Below are positions 1 to 9,071 of a DNA stretch of 22,024 bases, in pieces. The notes under the pieces are model-generated. The model made no database searches, was not told where the DNA came from, and worked only from the letters and a program-made list of their open reading frames with translations. Every line of letters begins with the position of its first letter. Within the stretch, counting starts at the first letter, position 1. The stretch spans positions 1-22,024 of the forward strand of contig RBNI01001528.1 in NCBI GenBank assembly GCA_003990745.1, written 5' to 3'. The DNA comes from Jimgerdemannia flammicorona (lineage: Eukaryota; Mucoromycota; Endogonomycetes; Endogonales; Endogonaceae). The position numbers and the translations under genes were made by a program.

Positions 1-277
1 TGCGGGCGATGAGTTTCTGGTGTTGAGACATCTGGGTAATGTCTGTGTCATGGTGGTGTTCAATCATGTCTTCCAGGAGGCGGCCGATCTGGTAGTAGCT
101 TGAGATTTGTCCAATCCGGTGGGCCTCATTAAGCATGTTCAGGGCGTTCCATCGGGCTTCCACGAAGTAGAGAGGTGCTTGGCTGTAGATATTCATGAGG
201 GGTAGAGGGGGTGTGGCTCGGTTGACAATGGCATTCCAAATGTCAGCGCGGATGCGGTTGTAGATCTCGGTGGTCAT
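1..277 (-). CDS. Unrecognised gene, 5' part only (runs off window start)
   Basis: An open reading frame starts at an ATG at 277-275 and stays open to the window edge, giving 92 codons with no stop. The start has good context (ACAAACATGACC), a CA-rich leader before it, and a TATA-like element about 70 bases upstream, which together make this start convincing. The protein begins MTTEIYNRIRADIWNAIVNR and is rich in aromatic and polar residues (for example YFVEARWNALNML and SSYYQIGRLLEDM), looking helical and soluble. There is no signal peptide and no motif I recognise. Base composition is balanced and CpG is present, unlike the decayed transposons to the right, so it may be a host gene; a transposon Gag-like protein is a possible alternative. 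Function unknown. Confidence 0.55.
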   Translation of the reverse strand, partial: MTTEIYNRIRADIWNAIVNRATPPLPLMNIYSQAPLYFVEARWNALNMLNEAHRIGQISSYYQIGRLLEDMIEHHHDTDITQMSQHQKLIAR

Positions 278-347
278 GTTTGTGTGTTTTGGAAGTTGTG
301 GTTGTTATTTGTTTTGGTTCTCTGTTTCGATGTGTCTTGGGGCTGGG

Positions 348-354
348 TATATAT
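348..354 (-). promoter_or_regulatory. TATA box of the left-edge gene
   Basis: Minus-strand ATATATA about 70 bases upstream of the ATG at 277. This would place transcription start near 320 and give a leader of about 45 bases, rich in C and A (CAAAACACACAAACATG), as is common before fungal start codons. Confidence 0.4.
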
Positions 355-954
355 GCATTTGTTCTGGATTGGTAAGATTCCGTTTGTGTGAATCTTGTGT
401 TCCGTGACTTCGTATTGACTCAGCTTTGTGCGCTGTAACTTCTGTTTGACTCAGCTTCGTGATCTTGCAGGTGATTTCCAGATTTGTTCGGAGGTCACGT
501 GTGATTTCTGTGGCTTGGAGGTTGTGCGCTTACACAAATCTTCCCAGCGACCTCTCTCCCCATCTGGTCTCCTCTTCACACCCAGATGGTCTCCTACTGC
601 TATCCAAAAGTCTTCCAGAACCTCAGACTCTCCCAGCCAATGTTCAGATGTCTGCAAAAATCCCCCAACTTATCCTACATTATAACAAGCCTCACATTCC
701 AGTATGCTACCATCTACCAGATATCCAGCATAGAAATTCAATATAACATTTCTCTGTAGCATCTGTCACCATACTACCCAGTTCTTGGGAGGAAGCCACC
801 ACCACACCTCAGTACTTCATTCCCAGACTCCTGCCCAATTCCACTCCTCGCCAATCCTTGCTACTTGCCAACTACCAGGTCAAAGATCCTGACTAAGTCC
901 CCTCTGATACTCCACTTCATTGCTAATATCAAACTTGATAAGAGGAGTACCCCT
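355..954. other. Non-repetitive stretch without a supported gene
   Basis: No convincing gene. Several short overlapping ORFs of 60-95 codons exist on both strands but none has a domain, start context or partner. Visible details are a repeated TTGACTCAGCTT at about 415 and 450 and a palindromic CACGTG at about 497, both possible upstream elements of the left-edge gene. Copy A of the gypsy element begins abruptly at about 955; up to there nothing matches copy B. Confidence 0.4.
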
Positions 955-1330
955 TGATAGTATCACTAATAGTGGTCCAATAATATCCATTGTGATGTGG
1001 TGGAAGGAGATAGACTCAATTCTTGATGACCTGGGTACTTGGTCTTGCTGATCTTGTTTCTGTTTTTGGTACTTGTCACACCCTTTGACAAATTGGTACA
1101 GGTCTTCTTCCATCTTAGATCACCACATAGTTCTTCTTGCTTTGTTGTATGTATTTATTCCTCTTAGATATCCTTGTTCATGTACTTCCTTCATTACTTG
1201 ATACTTCTTGTATTTAGGTATTATAAGCTTTCCTTCTTTTCTGAGTATGGTGTTGTCTAGTTCAAATTGTTTCCAAGTCTAGTTGATGATGGTAATAGTC
1301 CAGGGTTCAAGATGGTTGGGTATCTTCTAC
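955..1330 (-). pseudogene. Copy A integrase, N-terminal part only
   Basis: Contains the zinc-binding region ending in FVKGCDKYQKQK, where the last Cys of the Cys pair is Tyr (copy B: CDKCQKQK). It then has the start of the catalytic core, HHITMDIIGPLL, with the first catalytic Asp. The reading then departs from copy B at about 955, into non-homologous sequence, before the second Asp and the Glu. The upstream part (PNHLEPW) lies in the +1 frame relative to RNase H, as in copy B. Stops include a TAG where TGG is expected. It cannot encode a functional integrase. Confidence 0.85.
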
Positions 1331-2660
1331 TGCCCAAGGTAGCTAATTAATCCATAGTATAGCTCCTTATTCATATTGAGTAGTCTTAATAGGGGTATTT
1401 TGGAGTATCTTTGAGAGTATATCAGCATTAGTATTGATTCTTCCTGAGTAGTGCTTAATAGTACAGTTATACTCTTGCAGCCTGTAGATCTATCTGATAT
1501 ATATTTCTTTGGAGTTCAGAGTATAGAATAGTCAGGCGAGAGTAGAATAGTCTGTTTGAATAGTGAAGTATTTCTCAGCTAGATAGTAGTGGAACTTGTC
1601 TACTACTCAAACTACTGCTAAGCATTTGAGCTTATATGACTTGTAGTTCTGTTCTACTCCATAGGTACCTTAGCTTATATAGGAGATGATATATTCATGT
1701 CCATCTTTCTTCTGAGCTAGGACTACTCTAAGTCCTATAGTACTTACATCTGTCTGCAGGATGAACTCTAGGTTCCAATCTGGTCTTCTGAGGATGGGTG
1801 CTTGGGTCAATTGGTCTTGAGTTTATTGAAGGTTTCTTGATATTCCTTGGTCCATTTGAATTTGGTCTTCTTCTTCAGTAGCTTGTAGATAGGTACTGCA
1901 ATGTTAGAGTATCTTTTGATAAATCTTCTATAGTAGGAGGCCAGTCTAAGGAAGGCATGGACTTCTGTAGCTGTTCTGGATCTTGGGTAGGCTGCAACAG
2001 CCTCAATCTTCATGGAGTCCATGTGAATTTCAGTCTGGTTGATGAGGTGTCCTAGGTAGGTGATTTTCTGAGCTGTAAACTTGTACTTCTTAGGCTAGAT
2101 GTAGAGGCCATACTCCTTGAGCTTCTTGAGAACTAGCTGTATATAGTTGATATATTTCCATGCAGTATTGCTGAAGATGATCACATCATCAACATAGATA
2201 AAGAGCCATTTTCCAATCTCATTGCTGAAGACTCTGTTCATTATTTACTAAAAACTTACTGGGACATTGCATATTCCAAATGGCATTTGCAGGTAGACAT
2301 TGGTGGTATCAGATATGATGAAGGCTGATTTCTCACTGGTATCTTGAGTGAGACCAATCTGATGGAAGCCTGAGAACAGATCCAAGGTAGTGTAGTATTT
2401 GGCTTCACTTTTAAGAGTAGTAAGGATTTCTTGAATATTTGGCAAGGGCTGCATATCCTTTTTGGTGATTGCATTAAGCTTCCTATAATCAATGCAGAGT
2501 CTTGGGGCAAACTCTTCAGGCTTGCTTCCTTTCTTTAGAGCAAGGACAATGGGTGAAGCCCAGGGGCTGATAGCTTGCTTGATAATTCCAGCTTCTTCTA
2601 TTTCCTTGAGTTCTGCTTGCAGCCATTCTCTGTAGGCAGGTAATATAGGTCTGGCTTTCT
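1331..2660 (-). pseudogene. Copy A reverse transcriptase and RNase H
   Basis: Order along the minus strand: RT fingers and palm (LDLFSGFHQI, MPFGICNVPVSF), the catalytic box YVDD at 2196-2185, thumb (VAAYPRSRTATEVHAFL, ASYYRRFIKRYSN) and RNase H. Unlike copy B the YVDD box and the preceding Trp (GKWLFIY) are intact. The reading frame is broken by stops elsewhere, for example TAA at the start of the RNase H core and TAG before IYRLQEYNC. At 2619-2617 there is a CAA codon where copy B has TGA, so the ancestor probably had CGA. These enzymes would copy element RNA into DNA and remove the RNA strand; this copy is dead. Confidence 0.9.
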
Positions 2661-2877
2661 GGTAGATGGGCTTAGTATTGCCAGTGTCAACTTCATGGTA
2701 GTACTTATGTTCTTGATTATAAATATCTCTGAAGTCTGTAGCAAGTACTTCTTCATTCTGGTACAGGATCTTGAGAAGTTGTTCTTCTAGGAGAAAGTTT
2801 TCTCTGATAGTATATGTGTGCTTGTTCTGGTCCTTGTCTTTCTTATACTCAAGTTCAGTAATCTTGGTGACAGTATA

Positions 2878-3295
2878 GGCTCTACTTCCAGTAGATCCAA
2901 AGTCTTATTCTCCTCTCTTAGTCTTGATGAGTTCAATGGCTTCAGTGATCTTAGGCTTCTTGACTTCATAGATCAGCATCTGGCCAATCCTGTTATTCAA
3001 ATGGAGTAGTGGGGTTGTGATTCCTGACTATAAGGAAGATCTCACCAGTGTAATTAGGGTCTATTACTCCTCTTTTAACTGAGATTTCACTTTTGGCCAG
3101 ACTACTCCTGGTCTTTATAATTCCAGCATGGTTCTCTGGTAACTTGACTCCAATTCCAGTGCCAAGTAGAGTAGTAATCTGTGGTTTGAAAATAGCATCT
3201 TGAATACTGGCAAGGTCTATTCCTATGGCTCCTTCAGTCTTGTATTCTGGGATCTTAGCTTCAGGGTAGAACTTCTTGACCTTGAGAGTGATGTC
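2878..3295 (-). pseudogene. Copy A dUTPase domain
   Basis: Homologous to the dUTPase of copy B. Motif 1 (GAIGIDLAS), motif 2 (TRSSLAKS) and motif 3 (GVIDPNYTG) are readable in one frame. An 11-base deletion relative to copy B between motifs 3 and 4 (at about 2995) shifts the frame. Motif 5 contains TAA in place of the Gln codon of copy B (RGE-stop-DFGSTG). Enzymes of this trimeric family hydrolyse dUTP to dUMP and pyrophosphate. The broken copy shows that the domain belongs to the family and not to copy B alone. Confidence 0.88.
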
Positions 3296-3619
3296 TAGTT
3301 CTTATTCCTCCTCATTGTTACTGTCAGCTTAAAGCTCTGGGGGCTGGTCATCTTCTTTGGCTTTTCTTTTTACTTCAGCAGCTTCTTGCTCATGCTTTTG
3401 TTAGCAGATTTTCCTGACTTCACCGATGCAGGACCAGCAGTCATTCAGGTGTTCAGAGCAATACATCCTGGTACCATGAGGGCATCTTTCTTGAGGAGCA
3501 TAGCTATCAATAATCTTGTTATATCACTGCTCATCTATGAGCTTGGGTGTCTTGCTCTTATTCTTATTTATCAAGTACATGAAGACTTCTGTGTCTTCTT
3601 CATCTCCTTCTTCTATATC

Positions 3620-4000
3620 TGATAGTACTCCTTTGTGGACATTGATAGAGACTCATATCTTTCTTCCTCTATAGTTGATCTGTATCTTCTAAGTATTGAG
3701 ATCAATGACAGCCTTGGTCTTGTGAAGCTATTGATTGCCAATAAGGATGTCATTATTGGTGGTACTTGTAACAATCACATCTACTGAAATGGTAGCTCCT
3801 TCTATCTTGATGGGGACTTCTCAGATCTTGCCTAGGGGGGTAGCTCATATACTATCTGCTGTAACATAGACCATCTTGGTAGACTTTTCAATGTTTCAGC
3901 CTAGGCAGTCAATTGTCTTCTTGCTCATAAGGCATCCTCCAGCACTGGTATCAATGATAATATCAAAGATACAATCTTCAATCTGATATGAGGTATAGGC
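3620..4000 (-). pseudogene. Copy A aspartic protease
   Basis: The catalytic motif lies at 3952-3944 in the context IIDTSAGGCLMSKK, so the usual DTGA reads DTSA, the same as in copy B. A TGA follows shortly after (CLG-stop), also shared with copy B. The C-terminal half of the retropepsin fold is recognisable downstream by homology to copy B. This protease would process the Gag-Pol polyprotein. Confidence 0.8.
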
Positions 4001-5378
4001 TAATGTCTTGTACTGGTCTTCAGATTCTTCATCTGAGTCTTTGAATTCTTCTTGTACATTGTGAGCTTCTACAATCTTGTACTTTTGATTCTTGATAGTA
4101 GTTGCAAGTTCTACTCTCAACTGCTATCTGAAGACAGGGACTTCAGCTAGTTGTCCAAAAGTAGTATTGACCTTCTGTTTCTTAAGTCCTTATAGATATT
4201 ATACTGGTGAATCTTGGTCTTGTACAGCTTCTATTCTTTCTTGCTTTCACTTTCTCCTGAGACTAGAGTAGTGCCTTCAATGATTTGATAGACAGCTTTA
4301 TCTAACTTCATATCTTGATCAATCTCCTCAGGTTGGGTCTTGCTTTGAATAGTGACAGCTGGGGTCTTCTTTGGTCTTCCAACTGGCTTGCTGTTGTCCT
4401 TCTTGTCATAGAGCTTGGACTGAGTTCTGGTACCTTTAGTAATAGGGTAGAATTCAGACTCCTCATAGTATTCTTCATCATCAGTGTTACCAATCTTCTT
4501 GATGACTACTGTATTGGTTTATTCTCTAGTTCTAGTAGTATTGCTTGGTTGGGCTTTGTATCTTGTTTCAGTCATGCAGTTCTTTATATAGTGGCCTTTT
4601 TCTCTACATCTAAAGTATATAATATTGTGTTCTTCTGTAGTAACTGCAAATCTCTATACTGGTCTCCTATTGGCACTTCAGACTTCTCTAACAACATTAC
4701 TAAGGTATGCAGTCATCTCAGCAAACTGCTTGATGAGTTTCTCCACTGGGTTAGCTTTGGCTATCTTGGGGGCAGGTGGAGATAGTTATCTGTTTACAAC
4801 TGTAGTAGATATGATACTGGTTAGCTTTGATGGCTCTATCTTGATACCAGTTATTTCTCTATGGAGTATTTGATGGAGTGTCTAGCAGTTCAATATCTCT
4901 ATACAAAGACCACTTTCTGATCAAGAGTCAAAGCAGCTGGAGTAGACTGGATTGCTAGAACAATTTCAGAGTGAACTCCTTTAAGAAAGATTGAATCAGC
5001 TATTTATTTCTTGAGGGCATCATCATAGTCAGCCAAGACAATCTGGTGGCAGATTTAGGTATAGAATGAGTTGGGATCTTTACTAAGTTTCTGGTAGATA
5101 GTATTAAGTTAATCTTTGAGAGCTTGCTTGATCTTTTCAGTATAGTATATAGTTCTGAGGAAGTTCTTCATGTTGGCAAGTTTGGCTGTACCAGTATTAG
5201 CAATAGTGGTTGCATTGAACTTGTCTCTGATAGGTCCTCTGAGACTGACTGTTAGAAGGACTAATTGTGCATCTATACCAAGAGCTTATATAGTGGTGAA
5301 TTATTCAAAGTCTTCAATAAAGGTCAGGATTGACTCTTCAGTAGTATATCCATAGAATATAGGAGGATACATTTCCAT
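4001..5378 (-). pseudogene. Copy A gag with zinc knuckle
   Basis: Starts at the ATG at 5378 in the sequence MEMH, as in copy B. The capsid-like part is recognisable but broken by stops (for example TAA at TTI-stop-ALG, the position of a TGA in copy B). The CCHC knuckle at 4608-4576 reads YFRCREKGHYIKNC: the first Cys is Tyr, and the second Cys, His and last Cys remain. The region between knuckle and protease is rich in charged residues. Gag would form the particle and bind the RNA. Confidence 0.82.
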
Positions 5379-5483
5379 CTTGTCTTGAATTCTTGCAGAG
5401 ATAACTCTTGTAGTTAGGGTAGTTATTATGATGGTTATTTATTTTTCAGCTTGAAAGTGAGAGATTCAACTTGAATTACCAGT

Positions 5484-5495
5484 CAATGGGCACCA
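5484..5495 (-). promoter_or_regulatory. Primer binding site of copy A
   Basis: Minus-strand TGGTGCCCATTG begins three bases inside the 5' LTR end. It is identical to copy B while flanking bases differ. TGG pairs with the CCA end of a tRNA; I cannot assign the tRNA. Confidence 0.55.
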
Positions 5496-5498
5496 AGT

Positions 5499-7082
5499 TG
5501 TCATGTAGTGATCACTGAGTCCTTTAAATATATCAGATTCTCTCTAAGATATATCTCTTAGACTAACTACAAGTTTGTTATAAGCAAGTTCTTATTAGAG
5601 TACCTTCTCAAGATCTTATAGTCCTCAAACTTTTTATCTTTAAACTGTCTTATTATCTCTTAGATTTCTTGTATGGAATTGAGAGTAAGTGAACTTAACT
5701 AACTTTATTTCAAAGGAAATAAGAGGAGTATTTATACAAAATATAATTCAATAGTTGCTAAGTTATAAAGTTAAATATAAATTCCAATAACTAAATAAAA
5801 TACTGAAACACAGAAAACTATAGTTGTAAGTATAGATTCAAGTATCTGTATAAATAGTTGTACAAGTTCAGAATATCAGTAGAATTTTGATAGTACAGAA
5901 AAAGGATACCAGAAGAATTTCTGAGTTATACAAGATCAGAATATCAGAAGAATAACAGTTATATAGAAAAAAGATACTGGTAGAATCTAGTGTTACCAAG
6001 AACTTAAAGCAGAATGTTCAGGACTATAGGAGCTTCATCTTCATTACTATTATTAAGACCAGAGATCAGAGACAGGATGTCTTTGAAGGAGATGAGGTCT
6101 GCAAATATTTCATCTATTTTGCATATTATATAGGATGACATCATCACTGATGACATCATCATATTCAGCAACAGGGAGAACAAGGAGGTCTGGGGCTCTC
6201 CAATCTATGACATTCTCTTCCACAAAATATGGAACAAATGTAGGATCTTGGAGAGATCTAACCTGGATACTGGGGTCTTGGAATGCTGAGATCAATTGTT
6301 ACAGGAATTGATCAGGATTGTCCTCAAGGATGGGATTCTAGAACTCTTCTATCTCATCACTATTGAGGGTAATAGTAGACTGGACTTCTATAGCTACTAT
6401 GGCCTCTAGTACATTGGTATAGTGGGCTAACAGTTTCTTGAAGTCTGAGGTCCTAGTGTACTTCAAGTTGGGATTGACTATAGTATATGTCTGAAGACTT
6501 GATAAATCTTCTTGACTATCTTTATTTCATATATATCTATAGAGGTAGTATCTTATATTTCTTAGTGACTGGCCTGAGAGAATTCCTGGCAGAGGAGATT
6601 TCCTATTTCATACTTCTGCTACATCTAGAGGTATTCAGTAGTAATAGTAATCCTTGTTTCCATTTTGCAGCAGTAGAGGATATAATGATAGGAGTCATCA
6701 GTACTCAGTCAATGCTAGGAGTCCTTTTTGTATAGGTCCTCATAGCACTTCTGATGTCTTGGAATATTCTTTTCTGGACTGAGGGGTCTTGGTAATTTCT
6801 GGACCTTGAGGTTTGGCAAGTGGTAGATATTTGTTTATAGTAAGTCTTTAGAACTATTTCTGTAAGCTTTGTTTAGGCTGCTGCTACTGTGGTTTCTTAA
6901 TCCTTCTTTTATATTCCTTGAGATATCTGTCTTATGGTCACAATGACTCACAGTTAGTCATCATTACTTATCTTGTAGCCTGGATGAGTCATGCTATATA
7001 ATCTTTCTGTACTCTGATCTGGTGGCTTGTAAGAAAAGATTATCTCTTATACTGATATCATTATTCTGAGGTCACTGTTACA
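5499..7082 (-). repeat. 5' LTR of gypsy copy A (1584 bp)
   Basis: Minus strand TGTAACAGTGACC ... CATGACA, aligning end to end with the two LTRs of copy B. A TATA-like box (TATAAATA, 5736-5729) and an AATAAA just beyond it mark the U3/R area, leaving about 1.35 kb of U3 upstream, which holds a coding-like ORF (6961-6004). The 35-bp repeats seen in copy B are present here only in decayed form (about 5890-6000). An insertion of about 14 bases relative to copy B lies near 6980. Confidence 0.9.
6004..6961 (-). pseudogene. U3-encoded ORF, copy A LTR (broken)
   Basis: Homologue of the LTR ORF of copy B, with its start at the ATG at 6961 (MTNCESL) and its stop at 6006-6004. The best-preserved segment is at about 6295-6110 (QDPSIQVRS, DPTFVPYFVEEN, DWRAPDLLVL), nearly matching copy B. 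It is broken by several stops (after MTNCESL, within PQ-stop-QQP) and by a one-base deletion near 6465. Product unknown; see the copy B entry. Confidence 0.6.
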
Positions 7083-7204
7083 TTATATATATATCTACTA
7101 TATTACAATTTATAAAATTAAAGTTATTACTTTTTGAGTTTTAAAAAACAATCTCAATCTATTATTAGTTAAATAATATATAATTAAGAATAATATATAT
7201 TTAA
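7083..7204. other. AT-rich spacer between gypsy copies
   Basis: 122 bases, almost all A and T, no gene. It ends in TTAA directly before the 3' LTR of copy B. Together with 16019-16440 it forms the sequence into which copy B inserted. Confidence 0.7.
7201..7204. repeat. Target-site duplication TTAA, left copy
   Basis: TTAA directly before the LTR end at 7205 matches TTAA at 16019-16022 directly after the other LTR. A four-base match in AT-rich DNA can arise by chance, and a fifth base does not match. Confidence 0.5.
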
Positions 7205-7540
7205 TGTCATATAGTGGTCGCTGAGTCCTTCAAATATGTCAGATTCTCTTCAAGGTATATCTCTTAGACTGACTCAAGTTTGTTATAAGCAAGTTCTTAT
7301 TGGAGTGCCTTCTCAAGGTCTTATAGTCCTCAAACTTCTTATCTTTAAACTGTCTTGTTATCTCTTAGATTGCTTGCAAGAAAGTGTATGTATTGCACTG
7401 AGAAGACTGACTTTATTTCAGAGAAAATAAGAGGGGTATTTACACAAAATATAATTCAATGGTTGCTAATATATAAAGCTAAATATAAATTCCAATAACT
7501 AAAACTACTAAGTTCCAGGGTTGGCACTGATGGTTGTACA

Positions 7541-7680
7541 GGTTCAGGATGCTGGTATTATTTAGTATCACATCAAAATACCAGTGCTGGAACAATTCTG
7601 CGTTACCTCAGAATATTGGTACTGGCATTATCCAGTGTTACATGAGAATACCGGTGCTGGCATTATTCAGTGTAACAAAG
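7541..7680 (-). repeat. Four 35-bp tandem repeats in the 3' LTR
   Basis: Units at 7541-7575, 7576-7610, 7611-7645 and 7646-7680. Core plus-strand pattern: GAATACCGGTGCTGGCATTA, then a variable tail ending near TTACATGA. The units differ by substitutions but keep their length. They lie between the U3 ORF stop and the LTR TATA region. Confidence 0.8.
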
Positions 7681-7683
7681 AGC

Positions 7684-8651
7684 TTAGAGCAGAATGTTCA
7701 GGATCATGGGAGCTTCCTCATCATCATCATCACTGAAGGAGATGAGATCCATAAATTCATCATGTAGGTCATGTATTTCGTGTATTTCATCACGATGTCG
7801 AAGTCGTGTGGGATGATGTCATCGCCAATGATGTCATCATGTTTGGCTGTGGCAGGGAAATCGAGAACAAGGAGATCTGGAGCTCTCCAGTCTATGAGGT
7901 TCTCTTCTACAAAATAAGAAACAAATATGGGGTCTTAGGGAGATCTAATCTGGATACTTGGGCCTTGGAATACTGAGATCAATCCTTGCAGAAATTGGTC
8001 TGGGTTGTCCTGAAGGATGGGATGCCAGAAGTCTTCTACTTCTTCACTGTTGAGAATGATAGTGGACTGGGCTTCTGTAGCCACTCTGGCTTCTAGTGCA
8101 TTGATATGATGGGATGATAGGTCTCTGAAGTCTGAGACTCTAACATACTCCAAGTTGGGGATCAACTATGGTACATGTCTGAAGATCTGATGGATCTTCT
8201 TAGCTGTCCTCATTTCACATATATCCATGGGAGTGGCATCTTATAGCTCTTGAGTGCTGGCCTGTGGGAACTCCTGGCAGAGGAGGTTTCCTATTTCATA
8301 CTCCTGCCATATTTGGAGACATTCGGTAGCAATGGTGATCCTTGTTTTCATTTCACAGCAGAAGATGAAGTGATAGAGATCTGCAGTACCCAGATTGACA
8401 CTAGGAGTCCTTCTTGAGTGGGTCCCCATGACTCTTCTGATGTCTTGGAACATCCTTTCTTCGACTGAGGTACCTTGGTGATTCCTTGACCTTGAGGTTT
8501 GGCAGGCAGTAGGCATTTCATTTGTGGTAAGTCTTTGAGCTATTTTGGGATTAGTGGGTCTTGTTGGTTGCTGCTACTGCAGTTCCTTGATCCTTCTTTT
8601 ATATTCCTCAAGATACCTATACTGTGGTCACAATGACTCACAGTTGGTCAT
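7684..8651 (-). pseudogene. U3-encoded ORF, 3' LTR of copy B (broken)
   Basis: Same ORF as in the 5' LTR, with its start at the ATG at 8651 (MTNCESL). Two uninterrupted stretches remain: 8516-8241 (MPTACQTSRSRNHQ...) and 8165-7935 (MIPNLEYVRVSDF...). It is broken by TGA after MTNCESL, TAG in PQ/LQ-stop-QQP, TAG before LIPNLEY and a stop after QIRSP. A 13-base deletion near 7790 shifts the C-terminus, so the acidic tail seen in the 5' LTR is lost. In a complete element this is the copy that the genomic RNA would carry at its 3' end. Confidence 0.65.
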
Positions 8652-8758
8652 TATCACTCATCTCATATGCCATATAATCTTCTTGTTCTCCGATCTGGTG
8701 GCTTGCAAGGAAAGACTGTCTCCTGTGCTGATGTCATCATTCTAGGGTCACCGTTACA

Positions 8759-8768
8759 TCTTCCTTCT
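8759..8768 (-). promoter_or_regulatory. Polypurine tract of copy B
   Basis: Minus-strand AGAAGGAAGA directly precedes the TGTAACGG of the 3' LTR, the expected place for the plus-strand primer of an LTR element. Confidence 0.7.
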
Positions 8769-9071
8769 GAATAAGGATCTCCTCAAGCATCCTTATTCAT
8801 TGGTCCAGTCCTGAAAAATTTGCTGATCCCATAACCTCTGGCAAGGGGTCGAAAAGTGGTGTTTATGGGCTAGTATCTTCTCTTTGTATTTTGGCGTGAT
8901 GGTGAAGGGTTGCTCCCTTTATATAGAGCAAGGGCCTGATTCTGATCTCAACCAATCAGTTGACAGTTTGAACTCCTCTGACTTTGAAAGTCTCACAGAT
9001 GAGTAGTTACCAGTGCTGTATCCATTAGAGAATTGTCCAGACAGATAGCCTGCTGGTCATGGGATATGCTG
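8769..9071 (-). other. 3' untranslated region of copy B
   Basis: About 300 bases between the integrase stop and the polypurine tract, with the TATA box described separately. A short reading frame starts at the ATG at 8832 (MGSANFSGLDQ, then TGA, then IRMLEEILIQKED) and runs into the LTR; it is not in frame with the U3 ORF. It may be a remnant of a leader exon or chance. Confidence 0.4.
8917..8925 (-). promoter_or_regulatory. TATA box upstream of the 3' LTR
   Basis: Minus-strand CTCTATATAAAGGG lies in the region between the integrase stop (9072) and the 3' LTR (8758), about 160 bases before the LTR and about 270 before the ORF start at 8651. It is a strong TATA match in a non-coding part of the element. 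A likely role is a separate promoter for the U3 ORF in the 3' LTR; this is inference. Copy A has lost this part and cannot be compared. Confidence 0.4.

Larger units (their letters stand above)
955..7082 (-). mobile_element. Ty3/gypsy retrotransposon copy A, truncated and RIP-like mutated
   Basis: Read on the minus strand this is a 5' LTR (7082-5499), primer binding site, gag, protease, dUTPase, RT, RNase H and the start of integrase. It is collinear with copy B at a nearly constant offset of about 8.95 kb, so indels are few. Homology to copy B stops at about 955, just after the first integrase catalytic Asp, so the rest of integrase, the 3' untranslated region and the 3' LTR are missing. Differences from copy B are mainly C-to-T and G-to-A, often TG to TA, and create stops in every domain. 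It is more decayed than copy B. Confidence 0.92.
7205..8758 (-). repeat. 3' LTR of gypsy copy B (1554 bp)
   Basis: Minus strand TGTAACGGTGACC ... ATATGACA, with TG...CA ends. It is 13 bases shorter than the 5' LTR, explained by one deletion near 7790. Contents: U3 ORF remnant (8651-7684), four 35-bp repeats (7680-7541), the decayed TATA region (about 7445-7435, TGTAAATA where copy A has TATAAATA) and AATAAA at 7417-7412. Immediately upstream on the minus strand is the polypurine tract. Confidence 0.93.

Noticed and set aside
4315..4785. Plus-strand ORF of 156 codons with hydrophobic stretches in copy A
   Set aside because: Antisense to the gag region; the same antisense frame recurs in copy B at 13267-13764 only because the sense sequence is conserved.
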